Assembly: GCA_025934495.1 (NCBI GenBank)
Contig: JAICXY010000027.1
Coordinates: forward strand, 1 to 35,539
From: Candidatus Nitrosocosmicus sp.
GTDB taxonomy: Archaea; Thermoproteota; Nitrososphaeria; Nitrososphaerales; Nitrososphaeraceae
Reading direction: 5' to 3'
Length of the DNA stretch: 35,539 nt
Part shown: one piece after another, positions 8,685-17,029 of the stretch
How positions within the stretch are numbered: the first letter of the stretch is position 1
Layout: every line of letters starts with the position of its first letter
Program-made: the position numbers and the translations under genes
The notes under the pieces: generated by a model
Seen by the model: only the letters and a program-made list of their open reading frames with translations
Databases searched by the model: none
What the model was told of the DNA's origin: nothing

Positions 8685-9038
8685 ATGTTACTTTTGAACT
8701 CTATAAATCTTAAATCTATTATTTCGTATAAAGCTTCAAATACTGAAGAGATTGTTTCTTTTAAAGAAATCCCAAAATTAATTGAAAAAATGGTTAAGTC
8801 TTACTCAAAATCTTATACAGATCATAATTTTAGTTTTAGAATTTTATTGCCTAGATCAAAAGATTCTGAAAGGATTAACAGCCAGACTAAAAAACTGGGA
8901 TTACAGATTCAAAATGAATTTTTACTTGCCATAAGAAAATTAAAATTAAAACCTAATATTCGAGAATTAAGATACATTCATGATGAAGATCATTTTGGAT
9001 GGTTATTGGTTGACCCCTCGATTTATGAAACACTATAA
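8685..9038 (+). CDS. Hypothetical protein (117 aa), cytosolic
   Basis: An open frame from ATG 8685 with neighbour-like codon use. The product is basic, mixed alpha/beta by composition, with no signal peptide, membrane segment or cysteines. Recognisable blocks are ISYKASNTEEIVSFKEIPKL (13-32), FRILLPRSKDSERINSQ (about 51-67) and LRYIHDEDHFGWLLVDPSIY (near the C-terminus), whose HDEDHFGWLLVDP looks like a conserved functional tail. I do not recognise the family. A stand-alone transcription unit with AT-rich flanks; the next feature downstream is a dead insertion sequence. Confidence 0.5.
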   Translation: MLLLNSINLKSIISYKASNTEEIVSFKEIPKLIEKMVKSYSKSYTDHNFSFRILLPRSKDSERINSQTKKLGLQIQNEFLLAIRKLKLKPNIRELRYIHDEDHFGWLLVDPSIYETL

Positions 9039-9132
9039 TTAGATACTATTATGCATTCGATAGAAATAAAGCTAAAAATTATTTTAACTAAAATATGCCA
9101 TGCTGCAATCACTACGACCATAAAAACAACTC

Positions 9133-9998
9133 TACCTTACCAAGATTTCTGACAAATTATGGGATATGATTGTTCTGCCTATCTTTCCTAGGGAAAAACC
9201 CCATACTACAATAGGTCGCCCTGTAATTCCATTTAGAAAATTATTGGATGGTATTGTTTGTATTCTTCAAACAGGATATCTATGGAAGATGCTTCCCGGA
9301 GATTTGGTTCTGGTTCAACCTGTCGTAGATGATTTCTTAAGATGGGGTTCAGATAGACATTTTCAAAAATAAGTGGATAAGATTGTTAAAAGAATATAGC
9401 CATAGTTAAGGTATCAAATTGGTATGGCAATCACTATTTGATAGTATATCAATAAATCGACATCAGGGGGCATGATTTGAAATAATACCACCACTGACAG
9501 AAGAAGCAGACTAGGCTAAACAAAAAAGTAATTTAACAGATAAAATTGGTATACCGCTTTCTGCGGTTATAACAAAAGCCGCAATTACTCGTAACTTAAA
9601 GCAGTAAAGGATATTATCAATAAGACAGTTATCAAAGATCTTATTTATAATCTTATGTAAAAGAAAGAAAGTAATATCTATTATTAGCATCTATGTCTTG
9701 ATAGATCTTAATTCTAAATCCATTAGATAGGGGATATTCAAATGGGGTCATGTTCCTCTTATACTATATAAGGGAAAAGAGAACAACAGGGGAAATAAAC
9801 AATATTCCAAAAGCAATATCCTTATGCGAAAGATAAACGGCGGGTTGTTGTATGGAAAAGGGTCGACTCATTATGGCATAACATGTTTAGAAAACCTGTT
9901 TGCCCGATACGAAAAGAAAGCAAAAAATTATCTTGGACTGGTACAAATATCATGTAATATCATTATCTATAGAAAAATAATTTTGGGATATGCTCTTA
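9133..9998 (+). mobile_element. Decayed IS5-type insertion sequence (transposase pseudogene)
   Basis: Fragments of an IS5-group transposase appear in order but in several frames with many stops. The N-terminal DUF4096-like block includes IGRPVIPFRKLLDGIV and LQTGYLWKMLP (9166-9372). A WQSLFDSISINRHQGA-like piece (about 9424) is followed by DKIGIPLSAVITKAAITRN (about 9540-9600), a HLCLD piece (about 9690), and a C-terminal block FARYEKKAKNYLGLVQISC through IIIYRKIILGYA (about 9899-9998). The consensus being matched is GRPRIPxRxxLDGIxYxLRTGxxWRMLP and RYEKKAxNYLxLxxLxCxxIxxRK. No frame spans the DDE residues, so the element is inactive. Exact ends and terminal repeats were not identified. Confidence 0.8.
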
Positions 9999-10007
9999 AA
10001 TTCTCTC

Positions 10008-10718
10008 CTATGTTTTATCTTCTTTTATTTTTACTTCTGATTCTATTTTTGTTATTTTAATTATTAAACTTGAAATTATTAACCCTAAAATACAACCACC
10101 GATTAGATCAGAGAAATATTGTTGTAAAAGATATAGTTTTGTGATTCCTATGATTGCAGGAAAAAATAAAATAAAACCTTTGGCAAAATAGGGTGCTCTA
10201 TTATAGACTAGCCCTGCAATAATAAAACAAAATGCGGTTGTAGATGCTAAATGATTTGAAGGATAGGAATAATTTTGAGCAAAGGGCATAAAACTATCTT
10301 TTTCTAAAGTAAATTTATCTGGAAGGTTAAAAAGTGGTTTAAAAACTATCGTTGCAGGTATTTGATTTACTGCAAATAATGGTTTTGCATATGTGACTAT
10401 TATGGTAATCACAACTATTGAAATTAATATAATCAGTCCAAAACGTCTTGTTTTTTTGATTATTGTTAAAATAAATCCTATTATTATTAGGTTGATTGTA
10501 TCAGAAAAGGTTGTAACAATAATGACTATTAAATCGCTTTGTGGACTTTTAGGTACATTCTTAAAATAATCCAAAAGTAAATTATCAAGGTTTTTTATTA
10601 CTCCGGTAATGGTCAATACTGTAATTATTGCAAAACATGATAGAAATAATAGAATATGGGAATATTTTACATTCCAAAAAGGATTGTAATGTATCTTTAT
10701 ATTGTTCTTTTGATTCAT
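10008..10718 (-). CDS. PAP2-superfamily membrane protein with substituted catalytic residues
   Basis: A multi-pass membrane protein (hydrophobic segments near 20-40, 62-86, 92-110, 160-172, 181-196, 203-218) with the PAP2 phosphatase layout. The consensus motifs K-x6-RP, PSGH and SR-x5-H-x3-D align as KPLFAVNQIP (112-121), YPSNHLAST (152-160) and ITKLYLLQQYFSD (192-204). H156 and D204 remain, but motif 1 Arg is Q119, motif 3 Arg is K194, and the nucleophilic His of motif 3 is Q200. Typical members dephosphorylate polyprenyl or lipid phosphates. This one may be non-catalytic, bind a phospholipid, or use altered chemistry. It follows sufU by 67 bases on the same strand, so may share its transcript. 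Length (236 aa) is normal. Confidence 0.75.
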   Translation of the reverse strand: MNQKNNIKIHYNPFWNVKYSHILLFLSCFAIITVLTITGVIKNLDNLLLDYFKNVPKSPQSDLIVIIVTTFSDTINLIIIGFILTIIKKTRRFGLIILISIVVITIIVTYAKPLFAVNQIPATIVFKPLFNLPDKFTLEKDSFMPFAQNYSYPSNHLASTTAFCFIIAGLVYNRAPYFAKGFILFFPAIIGITKLYLLQQYFSDLIGGCILGLIISSLIIKITKIESEVKIKEDKT

Positions 10719-10785
10719 ATAGAACTTTGTTTGTACAATTTCATTTTTTAATGATTAAATTCTGATTGAATCGGGTTTAATTTTA

Positions 10786-11214
10786 TTAAAAAACTTTTGA
10801 CTCTTCTTTTAATTTTTCAGCAGAATGCGGATCTTTATCTGCATAGTATTTGACCATTCCAATCTTTAATACCTTTAAAGATAATAATGCACATTTTATT
10901 CTTGCAGGCCCCAGAGTAGTTAAACCGATATTCTCAAGGATATCATTTTTTGTAATATCTTTGATTGTTGTCAACGGTTTATTTGATACCATCTCCGTAA
11001 GCATCGAAGCACTGGCTTGACTTATTGCACAACCCCTTCCATCAAACTTGATATCTTTAATAGTATCATTTTCAACCTTTAAATCAATCGAAATCTCATC
11101 GCCACACAATGGATTGCTATCATGTATTCTAACATCAGGTTCTTCTATTTTTCCTTTATTTCTTGGATTTCTATAATGATCTAATATCATTTCTCTATAA
11201 ATGTCTTCACTCAT
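10786..11214 (-). CDS. sufU: SufU/IscU-type Fe-S scaffold or sulfur acceptor protein
   Basis: Receives sulfur from the cysteine desulfurase SufS for Fe-S cluster building. It has the three conserved cysteines C37 (PLCGDE, with D39), C62 (GRGCAISQAS) and C108 (RIKCALLSL), and the SufU-like N-terminus YREMILDHYRNPRNKG. 142 residues, standard length. The ATG (11212-11214) overlaps the sufS stop codon (ATGA, 4 bases), so the two genes are translationally coupled. SufU of the Bacillus type carries an insertion of about 19 residues before the third cysteine; here the C62-C108 interval (46 residues, including LTTIKDITKNDIL) fits the SufU group better than IscU. No SufBCD genes are in the window. Confidence 0.9.
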   Translation of the reverse strand: MSEDIYREMILDHYRNPRNKGKIEEPDVRIHDSNPLCGDEISIDLKVENDTIKDIKFDGRGCAISQASASMLTEMVSNKPLTTIKDITKNDILENIGLTTLGPARIKCALLSLKVLKIGMVKYYADKDPHSAEKLKEESKVF

Positions 11215-12464
11215 ACCTTGAATATTCTCCTAACATGATTTAAAGCATCTACAAATATATCAATTTCTTCCTTTGTATTATAGATATATACACTTGCTCT
11301 TGACGATGCAATAATGTCTAATTTTTCCATTAAAACTTGAGCACAATGATGGCCAGATCGTATTGCCACTCCAAAATCATTTAAAATTGTAGCACAATCA
11401 TGCGGGTGAATTCCATCGAGATTAAATGATACTAATCCGCCCCTATTATTGATATCTGGAGGGCCATAGATTTTGATATCTTTTATATCTTTAATACTAT
11501 TATAAAGGTATTTTACAAGTTCTTTTTCATGTTTCCTTACGTTTCCCATTCCTATATCCTTTAGATATTCTATTGCAGTATTGAATCCAATTACATCTGC
11601 AATATTGGGCGTTCCACCTTCAAATCTGTAAGGCAAATCATTAAAAACAGTATATTCTTTGTGAACCTCTTTTATCATATCTCCGCCTGTAATGAACGGA
11701 GGCATACATTCTAGTATCTCTTTTTTTACATAAAGTATTCCTACTCCAGTTGGACCCAACATCTTGTGTGCAGAAAATGCCAAAAAGTCACAATCTATAT
11801 CTTGTACATCCGTATCCAAATGGGGAACTGATTGAGCCCCATCTAAAACAACTGGAATATCTTTTTCATGCGCGATTTTAATAATATCTTTAACCGGATA
11901 TATGGTTCCCAAGACATTTGACATATGGCTTAACGAAACAAGCTTGGTTTCTCCATATTCGCCTTTATCTTTTAAAAAATTTAAAAATGATTCTATATTT
12001 AAATACCCATTGTAATCAGTATCTATATAATTTATTTTTGCTCCCTGATGGTTGCACAACATTTGCCATGGTACTATGTTGCTATGGTGTTCGTATTCTG
12101 TTAAAATGATTTTATCTCCCTTCTTAATGTTATTTCTTCCCCAGCTATGTGCAATTAAGTTAAGAGATTCTGTAGCATTGCGCGTAAAAATAATTTCTTC
12201 AGAATATTTTGCATTAATAAATTTGCGAAGATTTTCTCTAGTTTTTTCATATTCTTCTGTAGCTTCATCTGCTATCTGATAGACAGCTCTATGTATATTT
12301 GAATTGTATTCTGAATAATATTTACAAATCGCATCGATAACTTGTTTTGGTTTTTGTGTGGTTGCAGCGTTATCCAGGTATACCAATTTTTTTCCATTTG
12401 TTAAACATCTATTTAGTATGGGAAAATCTTGCCTTATTTTATAAACATCCAGCAGCGCTTGCAT
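11211..12464 (-). CDS. sufS: Cysteine desulfurase SufS (PLP-dependent)
   Basis: Converts cysteine to alanine and a persulfide, supplying sulfur for Fe-S clusters through SufU. Class V aminotransferase fold: YLDNAATTQKP (29-39), EYEHHSNIVPWQ (123-134), VLDGAQS (206-212, PLP-binding D208 and Q211), the Schiff-base lysine K234 in FSAHKMLGPTG, FEGGTPN (281-287) and the active-site Cys C374 in IRSGHHCAQVLM. The RSGHHCAQP-type loop marks the SufS (group II) class. 417 residues, normal. The ATG at 12464 has TATA-like sequence about 24-31 bases upstream, so it leads the sufS-sufU unit. The downstream PAP2-like gene may be co-transcribed. Confidence 0.93.
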   Translation of the reverse strand: MQALLDVYKIRQDFPILNRCLTNGKKLVYLDNAATTQKPKQVIDAICKYYSEYNSNIHRAVYQIADEATEEYEKTRENLRKFINAKYSEEIIFTRNATESLNLIAHSWGRNNIKKGDKIILTEYEHHSNIVPWQMLCNHQGAKINYIDTDYNGYLNIESFLNFLKDKGEYGETKLVSLSHMSNVLGTIYPVKDIIKIAHEKDIPVVLDGAQSVPHLDTDVQDIDCDFLAFSAHKMLGPTGVGILYVKKEILECMPPFITGGDMIKEVHKEYTVFNDLPYRFEGGTPNIADVIGFNTAIEYLKDIGMGNVRKHEKELVKYLYNSIKDIKDIKIYGPPDINNRGGLVSFNLDGIHPHDCATILNDFGVAIRSGHHCAQVLMEKLDIIASSRASVYIYNTKEEIDIFVDALNHVRRIFKV

Positions 12465-12484
12465 TATTACTATCTATTTCAGCA

Positions 12485-12498
12485 TTTTAAGATATAAA
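12485..12498 (-). promoter_or_regulatory. TATA region of the sufS-sufU operon
   Basis: The minus strand reads TTTATATCTTAAAA here, 21-34 bases before the sufS ATG. This is where a TATA box for a leaderless or nearly leaderless transcript should be. Confidence 0.5.
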
Positions 12499-12522
12499 CC
12501 TAGTATGCTTGAATCTTTGTAT

Positions 12523-12550
12523 GTTAGTTTGTTAGTTTGTTAGTTTGTTG
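12523..12550. repeat. Short tandem repeat of GTTAGTTT
   Basis: Three and a half head-to-tail copies of the octamer GTTAGTTT lie between the ABC ATPase stop and the sufS promoter. Such microsatellites change copy number by slippage and could alter sufS promoter spacing or upstream termination; no direct sign of that is visible. Confidence 0.7.
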
Positions 12551-12565
12551 ACTATGATGGATCAA

Positions 12566-13551
12566 TTAATATTTCTTTGTTATTTTTATTTTAGGGTCGT
12601 AAAGCCAACATTTGACTTGATTGCCTTCTATATTTATATTCTGAGGGGTATTTTCACAAATATCCATTGCTTGTGGGCATCTATCTCTAAATCTACATCC
12701 TTGTTTTATATTTGATAAATTAGGTGATTCTCCTGCAATATACTGTATTGTATTTTTGATAGTTGACGTGATATTTGGAATAGATTTTATCAGGGCTTGA
12801 GTATAGGGATGTAACGGTTTGTTGATTATTGTATTTATATCCGAAATCTCTACTGCTTGTCCAGCATACATAATAATGACCTTATCGACTACATTTGGAA
12901 TCAAGGATAAATCGTGAGTGATCAGAATTATTTTCAATTTCTTGGTATTTTTCATATTTTTAAGAAGGGTTATGATCTGTGATTGTGTTATTACATCTAG
13001 GGCGGTGGTTGGTTCATCTGCAATTAGTATTGAAGGTTCAAGCAATAAAGAATTTGCAATTACGATTCTTTGTTTCATTCCTCCACTTAACTCGTGTTGA
13101 AATCTTTTGGTTATTGATACTGGGTCAAGTCCAACTGCAATTAAAGATTCCTTTATTATGGCATTATAATTTCTATCCCTATCCCTTATTTTGTGAACTT
13201 TTAAAATTTCCTTCATTTGCTTTTCAATAGAAAAAACTGGATCCAAGCTATTCATGGAACCTTGAAATATCATGGAGATTTCTTTCCATCTAAAAATTTC
13301 ATCAAACACTTTTTGAGGTATATTTAATATATCTTGACCCTTAATTATGGCATTTCCTGATAGGACATATCCATTATCGGGCAATGATCTTATTAGGGCA
13401 AGTGCCAATGTACTTTTACCAGATCCTGATTCTCCAACAATTCCAATTGATTGTCCATCGGCAACCTCAAATGAAACATCTTCTACAGCTGTAAATATTC
13501 CTAACTTAGTTTTATAATTTATTGTTAGATTTTTTATGGTGATTTTTTCAT
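12566..13551 (-). pseudogene. Orphan oligopeptide/dipeptide-type ABC transporter ATPase (DppD/OppD-like), start broken by one-base frameshift
   Basis: The ATP-hydrolysing subunit of a peptide importer. Walker A GESGSGKST (about 13403-13429), Q-loop SMIFQGSMNSLDP, signature LSGGMKQR, Walker B ILIADEPTTALD and the H-loop ITHD are all intact, as is the oligopeptide-family Cys-rich C-terminus (CRFRDRCPQAMDICE). The frame with Walker A has no ATG, GTG or TTG between an in-frame TAA (about 13580) and the Walker A region. An ATG at 13551 preceded by AGAAAGG gives MKKITIKNLTINY only if one A is added to the A6 run at 13543-13548. With that base the gene is 329 codons, normal for DppD. It may be a real mutation, a sequencing error, slippage, or use of a rare start such as ATT. 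No permease, second ATPase or binding protein is adjacent. Confidence 0.8.
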
Positions 13552-13810
13552 CCTTTCTATTCGTAATATTTCCCGTTCCTTATTTTTTATATTTTTTTAC
13601 CCATTATTTGTCGATACACTTTGATATTTCCTTTCAATGTATTTTATTTAGAAAGTTCAATTAAAACCTATTTAAGTACGATTAAAATATTTCATAGTTG
13701 GATTGACCTAAAGTGCTAGTACCATATTATTTCTATTACCAATACAAATAGCAATATCTGTATTACTATTAATATTCTAAATATGATTGTAAAAAACCAT
13801 TGTTTTATTA

Positions 13811-13817
13811 ATTTAAA
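13811..13817 (+). promoter_or_regulatory. TATA box of the DUF3892 gene
   Basis: ATTTAAA is centred 26 bases before the ATG at 13840, as expected for a leaderless transcript. A second TTATAAAT at 13822-13829 is too close to the ATG to serve the same start. Confidence 0.45.
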
Positions 13818-13839
13818 CAACTTATAAATACATAACAAT

Positions 13840-14100
13840 ATGGCCGAATTTCTAATAACATGTGTCAAAAAAGATGAACATGGTGTAGTAGTACAAGTTG
13901 GAATAGATAATAATATATATGAGGTTGAAAAAATTGCAGATGAAATTTGGAATAACAAGAACAGCTATTTTATTAATGCAATGGGTATTAGAGTAAAAGT
14001 TTTTGCATTCAGACATCCTCAAACGAACAAGCCCTATTTAAGTACCAGCAGCAATGTTAAATTTCCAAATAGTTTAAACTTTATACCAAAATGTATATGA
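13840..14100 (+). CDS. DUF3892-type small protein
   Basis: An 86-residue protein that fits the DUF3892 pattern: a short beta-rich start (FLITCVKKDEHGVVVQVGID), a helix (EVEKIADEIWNN), a YFINAMGIRVKVFAF segment, and the diagnostic ending PYLSTSSNVKFPNSLNFIPKC, matching the family's YLxTxxDxxxxNNLxxLPxC. No biochemical role is known to me for this family. No signal peptide or membrane segment. It stands alone, divergent from the ABC ATPase. Confidence 0.75.
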   Translation: MAEFLITCVKKDEHGVVVQVGIDNNIYEVEKIADEIWNNKNSYFINAMGIRVKVFAFRHPQTNKPYLSTSSNVKFPNSLNFIPKCI

Positions 14101-14651
14101 TAATTTATTCCTTACTTTTTTAATTTTCTTTAATTGCATTACATTGTAAATTTCCTAAATTAACACACAATGCACAAAAGATCTGCATACTAAGATCATT
14201 TCTTGCCATATCATACAAAAAGGTCATTCAATATATTATATGTTATGGTGGTTTGAGCTCTAAAACCAAAATTAATCGTCAAAGTCTTTACGTATATCAT
14301 TGCTATATGACAATCCACTGTTATAATTTTCCCATGGATAAAAGAAAAGATACCTTTGCTCCAAAACTAGAAACCATGGATGGCATATTCCATCAACCCA
14401 CTTTCTTTAAAGCACATGGAATTTAAAGGATATTTATTTAATACAATCATCATTACTTGATATATATTATTTTAGGAATCCATGACAGAAAAAAGTGATT
14501 GACCATACTTCTACTATTAACATATCAAGTAAATATTTAACATAACCTAAATGAGAAGTTGAATTGAATATCATTAAAAATGGATGATCAAGTTTTTTTG
14601 ATGAAGGTCAAGATATTTAACTGTTAAGTATGATTAAATTTAAAGTGGAAA
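14101..14651. other. Intergenic region without recognisable gene
   Basis: About 550 AT-rich bases. The best frame is a 30-codon stretch from ATG 14334 (MDKRKDTFAPKLETMD...), too short to support alone. ATATTTAACTG near 14612-14622 may be the TATA element of the NusA-like gene. I see no IS fragments or repeats. Confidence 0.4.
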
Positions 14652-15161
14652 GTGATATTGAAAACTCCTATTTGTACTTTTGATGCTAAAACTGGTATTT
14701 TATGCAACATGTGTGAAAATAAACTCGCTGCCGGACAAATAACAAACTCTGATGTAGAGGGATCTATTGTTCTTACAAAATTATCTCTAAAAAATCCAGA
14801 AATAGATAAAATGACTCTTATCGCTTCAAAAGAAATAGACAATGAAGTAATTTTATTTTTTAAAAGTTCGGATTTCAGAACAATTCGTTCAAATACGAAA
14901 TTGATTGATTTAATTCGCCAGGGTTTTAAAAAAAATATTTGGTTAGTTGAATCAGATTCCAATGATAGAAGATTTTTAGAAAATTTATTTTATCCTATCA
15001 GGATTGATAATTTCAATTTCATATGGCTACCTGACGGGCACAAGCTAACAAGAGTAGTGATCGATAAAAAAATAAATAGCATTGAAAAAATAACTCTGGA
15101 ACGAATAAAAAAAATATCTCTATCGCTTAAAAAAATCGAGTTAGTTGTAGATACAGAGTAA
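14652..15161 (+). CDS. NusA-like KH-domain protein (archaeal NusA-related)
   Basis: The N-terminus TPICTFDAKTGILCNMCENK carries a C-x9-C-x2-C cysteine set like a zinc knuckle, followed by the helical/beta region and a KH-like RNA-binding section with IWLVESDSNDRRFLENLFYP and NFIWLPDGHKLTRVVI. Proteins with this layout occur in archaea beside transcription and aminoacylation genes and are annotated as NusA-related; their job in elongation or termination is not firmly known. The AspRS gene follows 64 bases downstream on the same strand. Start: GTG 14652 opens the frame, but TTG 14658 (giving MKTPIC) fits family N-termini as I recall them and may be the true start. Confidence 0.68.
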   Translation: MILKTPICTFDAKTGILCNMCENKLAAGQITNSDVEGSIVLTKLSLKNPEIDKMTLIASKEIDNEVILFFKSSDFRTIRSNTKLIDLIRQGFKKNIWLVESDSNDRRFLENLFYPIRIDNFNFIWLPDGHKLTRVVIDKKINSIEKITLERIKKISLSLKKIELVVDTE

Positions 15162-15196
15162 TAGGGTATATTTAGACTAAATGTAAAGATAAATGA

Positions 15197-15206
15197 ATTT
15201 AAAAAT
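15197..15206 (+). promoter_or_regulatory. TATA box of aspS
   Basis: ATTTAAAAAT is centred about 25 bases before the GTG at 15226. This gives AspRS its own leaderless transcript in addition to any read-through from the NusA-like gene. Confidence 0.5.
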
Positions 15207-15225
15207 AACGAATAATTAAATATTT

Positions 15226-16542
15226 GTGACTTTGGATAAATTAAATAAATCATCAACAAGAACACATTTTTCAAAAGAGTTAAAAAATTTAAAAATTGGT
15301 TCTGAAATTAGAGTTGCTGGATGGATTGAAGATTTTCGTAATATAGGAAAACTGGGATTTCTAACCCTAAGAGATGTGACTGGTGCTACGCAATCTGTTC
15401 TATTGGGAGACAATTTGGTAAAAGCAAAAACTATACCAAGGCAAAGTAGTATTCTTATATCAGGAACAATCCAACCAACCAAATCAAAAAATTTTGAAAT
15501 TGAAGTTTTAGTCAAAGAAATATTTGTTTATTCAGAGGCAACTCAAACTCTACCCATCGATCCAACAGGAAGAATAGAATCCGATTTGGATAATCGGTTG
15601 GATTCACGAGCACTAGATTTGCGAAATCCAAAAATCTCGAAAATTTTCTTGATACGATCCAAAGTATTAAAAATTATAAGAGATTATTTTACTTTAAATA
15701 ACTTTATTGAGGTAAACACACCAAAAATTATTGGAAGTGCTAGTGAGGGTGGTTCAAATCTTTTTTCATTTGATTATTTTAAAAAAAAAGGATATTTGGC
15801 TCAAAGCCCCCAGTTGTATAAAGAACAACTTGTACTTTCACTTGACAAAGTATTTGAAATTGCACCCTATTTCAGGGCAGAAAATTCCCATACAGTAAGA
15901 CATATTAGTGAATTTCTTAGTGTAGATATTGAAGCTGCCTATCTTGATTATTTTGATATTATGGATATAATTGAAGAACTTATAAAATTAATATTAAAAT
16001 CTCTAAAAGAATCAGATTGCCAGATGGACTTTTCTTTTATACAAAACAAATCCTTTGCCGATTTTATCAATTCTCCTTTTCCTCGTATAAGTTATGAGCA
16101 ATGTATAAAAGATCTTGAAAAGATGGGTGAAAAGATAAACTTTGGAGATGATCTACTTGATTCCTCTTTGAGAAAACTTGGTGAAAAATATAATAATTTT
16201 TTCTTTATTATAGATTGGCCTATAAATCTAAAACCATTCTATATACATGAACATGATGAAAATCCGTTATTATCAAAATCTTTTGACCTACAATTTGGAT
16301 ACTTGGAGTTAGTGTCAGGTGGAACCCGACAGCATGATATAAACAAACTCAAATCTAGATTGCAAAACCAGGGGTTATCTATAGACAGTTTTACAAATCA
16401 TTTACGATCATTTGAATGGGGCATGCCACCTCACTCCGGAGGAGGTTTGGGTTTTGATAGACTTATGATGGTATTATGTAATTTATCTAATATAAGAGAG
16501 GTGGTTTTATATCCTCGAGATACATCTAGGATCAATCCATAA
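15226..16542 (+). CDS. aspS: Aspartyl-tRNA synthetase, archaeal type
   Basis: Class IIb synthetase charging tRNA-Asp (or also tRNA-Asn if non-discriminating). N-terminal OB-fold anticodon-binding domain (about 25-120, VAGWIEDFRNIGKLGFLTLR), hinge, then the catalytic core: motif 1 region FIEVNTPKIIGSASEGGSNL, motif 2 FEIAPYFRAENSHTVRHISE, and motif 3 GGGLGFDRLMMVL near the C-terminus. 438 residues and no bacterial GAD insertion, so the archaeal/eukaryal form. The residue after GWI in the anticodon domain is Glu rather than the Trp or His I associate with discriminating and relaxed archaeal enzymes, so tRNA specificity is open. The GTG start has a TATA box at the right distance. The 3' end overlaps the convergent JAMM gene by 11 bases. 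Confidence 0.92.
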   Translation: MTLDKLNKSSTRTHFSKELKNLKIGSEIRVAGWIEDFRNIGKLGFLTLRDVTGATQSVLLGDNLVKAKTIPRQSSILISGTIQPTKSKNFEIEVLVKEIFVYSEATQTLPIDPTGRIESDLDNRLDSRALDLRNPKISKIFLIRSKVLKIIRDYFTLNNFIEVNTPKIIGSASEGGSNLFSFDYFKKKGYLAQSPQLYKEQLVLSLDKVFEIAPYFRAENSHTVRHISEFLSVDIEAAYLDYFDIMDIIEELIKLILKSLKESDCQMDFSFIQNKSFADFINSPFPRISYEQCIKDLEKMGEKINFGDDLLDSSLRKLGEKYNNFFFIIDWPINLKPFYIHEHDENPLLSKSFDLQFGYLELVSGGTRQHDINKLKSRLQNQGLSIDSFTNHLRSFEWGMPPHSGGGLGFDRLMMVLCNLSNIREVVLYPRDTSRINP

Positions 16543-16975
16543 CTTTTAACTCCATTTCTTCTATACCGCTACTATCAATGTATATAAAACATTTTGACTT
16601 GCCTGTTATTGTTGAATTGATTATCCAAGGAACAGGATTTATTTCCATATATTTTAAATCTGTTTTTGATGGTATAGGGTTTGAAGGATGAGTATGATAT
16701 ATTCCTACTACAGATAAATTCAAAGATTCTATTTTTTTATAAGCTTTAAAAAGTTTTTCTTCATTTATTGTAAACTTTATATTTGACTTTTCATCATTTT
16801 CCATCGGAATTATTTTTGTAACTATAAAATGATTATTATTTCTTTTACCCGCAAGAATTGCACATGATTCTAATGGTTTATTTTTTTGTGCAAGATTATT
16901 TAAAAGGATATAATTATTTTTGTTTATTAGGATTTCAAGAGATTCTGTGTTACCTGGTTCTATTTCTGGCATCAC
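16532..16975 (-). CDS. JAMM/MPN+ metalloprotease
   Basis: A zinc isopeptidase-type fold with the complete JAMM motif: E36 (PLESCAILAG), H94 and H96 (GIYHTHPSNP), S103 and D106 (PSKTD). In archaea such enzymes remove ubiquitin-like modifiers (SAMP/urmylation) or process sulfur-carrier proteins; the substrate cannot be deduced here. 147 residues, a single compact domain with no signal peptide. The start is ambiguous between the two first Met codons. Its 3' end overlaps that of aspS by 11 bases in convergent orientation, so transcription of the two could interfere. Confidence 0.87.
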   Translation of the reverse strand: MMPEIEPGNTESLEILINKNNYILLNNLAQKNKPLESCAILAGKRNNNHFIVTKIIPMENDEKSNIKFTINEEKLFKAYKKIESLNLSVVGIYHTHPSNPIPSKTDLKYMEINPVPWIINSTITGKSKCFIYIDSSGIEEMELKVMD

Positions 16976-17029
16976 TTAGAATTAGCATAGATGGTTTTCT
17001 TAACCTTTTTAATTTTAAAAGCAAAGCCG

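Noticed and set aside
9824-10060. Frame considered as a separate small gene
   Set aside because: Its content (RYEKKAKNYLGLVQ, IIIYRKIILG) is the C-terminal end of an IS5-type transposase, so it belongs to the IS relic.
10786-12464. Possible complete SUF operon
   Set aside because: Only SufS and SufU are present; no SufB, SufC or SufD sequence occurs in the flanks.
13552-13839. Search for permease or binding-protein genes of the ABC system
   Set aside because: The interval is a short AT-rich intergenic region leading to a divergent DUF3892 gene; no transporter partner is encoded.
14334-14427. 30-codon frame MDKRKDTFAPKLETMD
   Set aside because: Too short, no promoter at suitable distance, and no resemblance to a known small protein.
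15216-15515. Minus-strand frame opposite aspS
   Set aside because: Overlaps the well-supported OB-fold of AspRS and shows no domain of its own.
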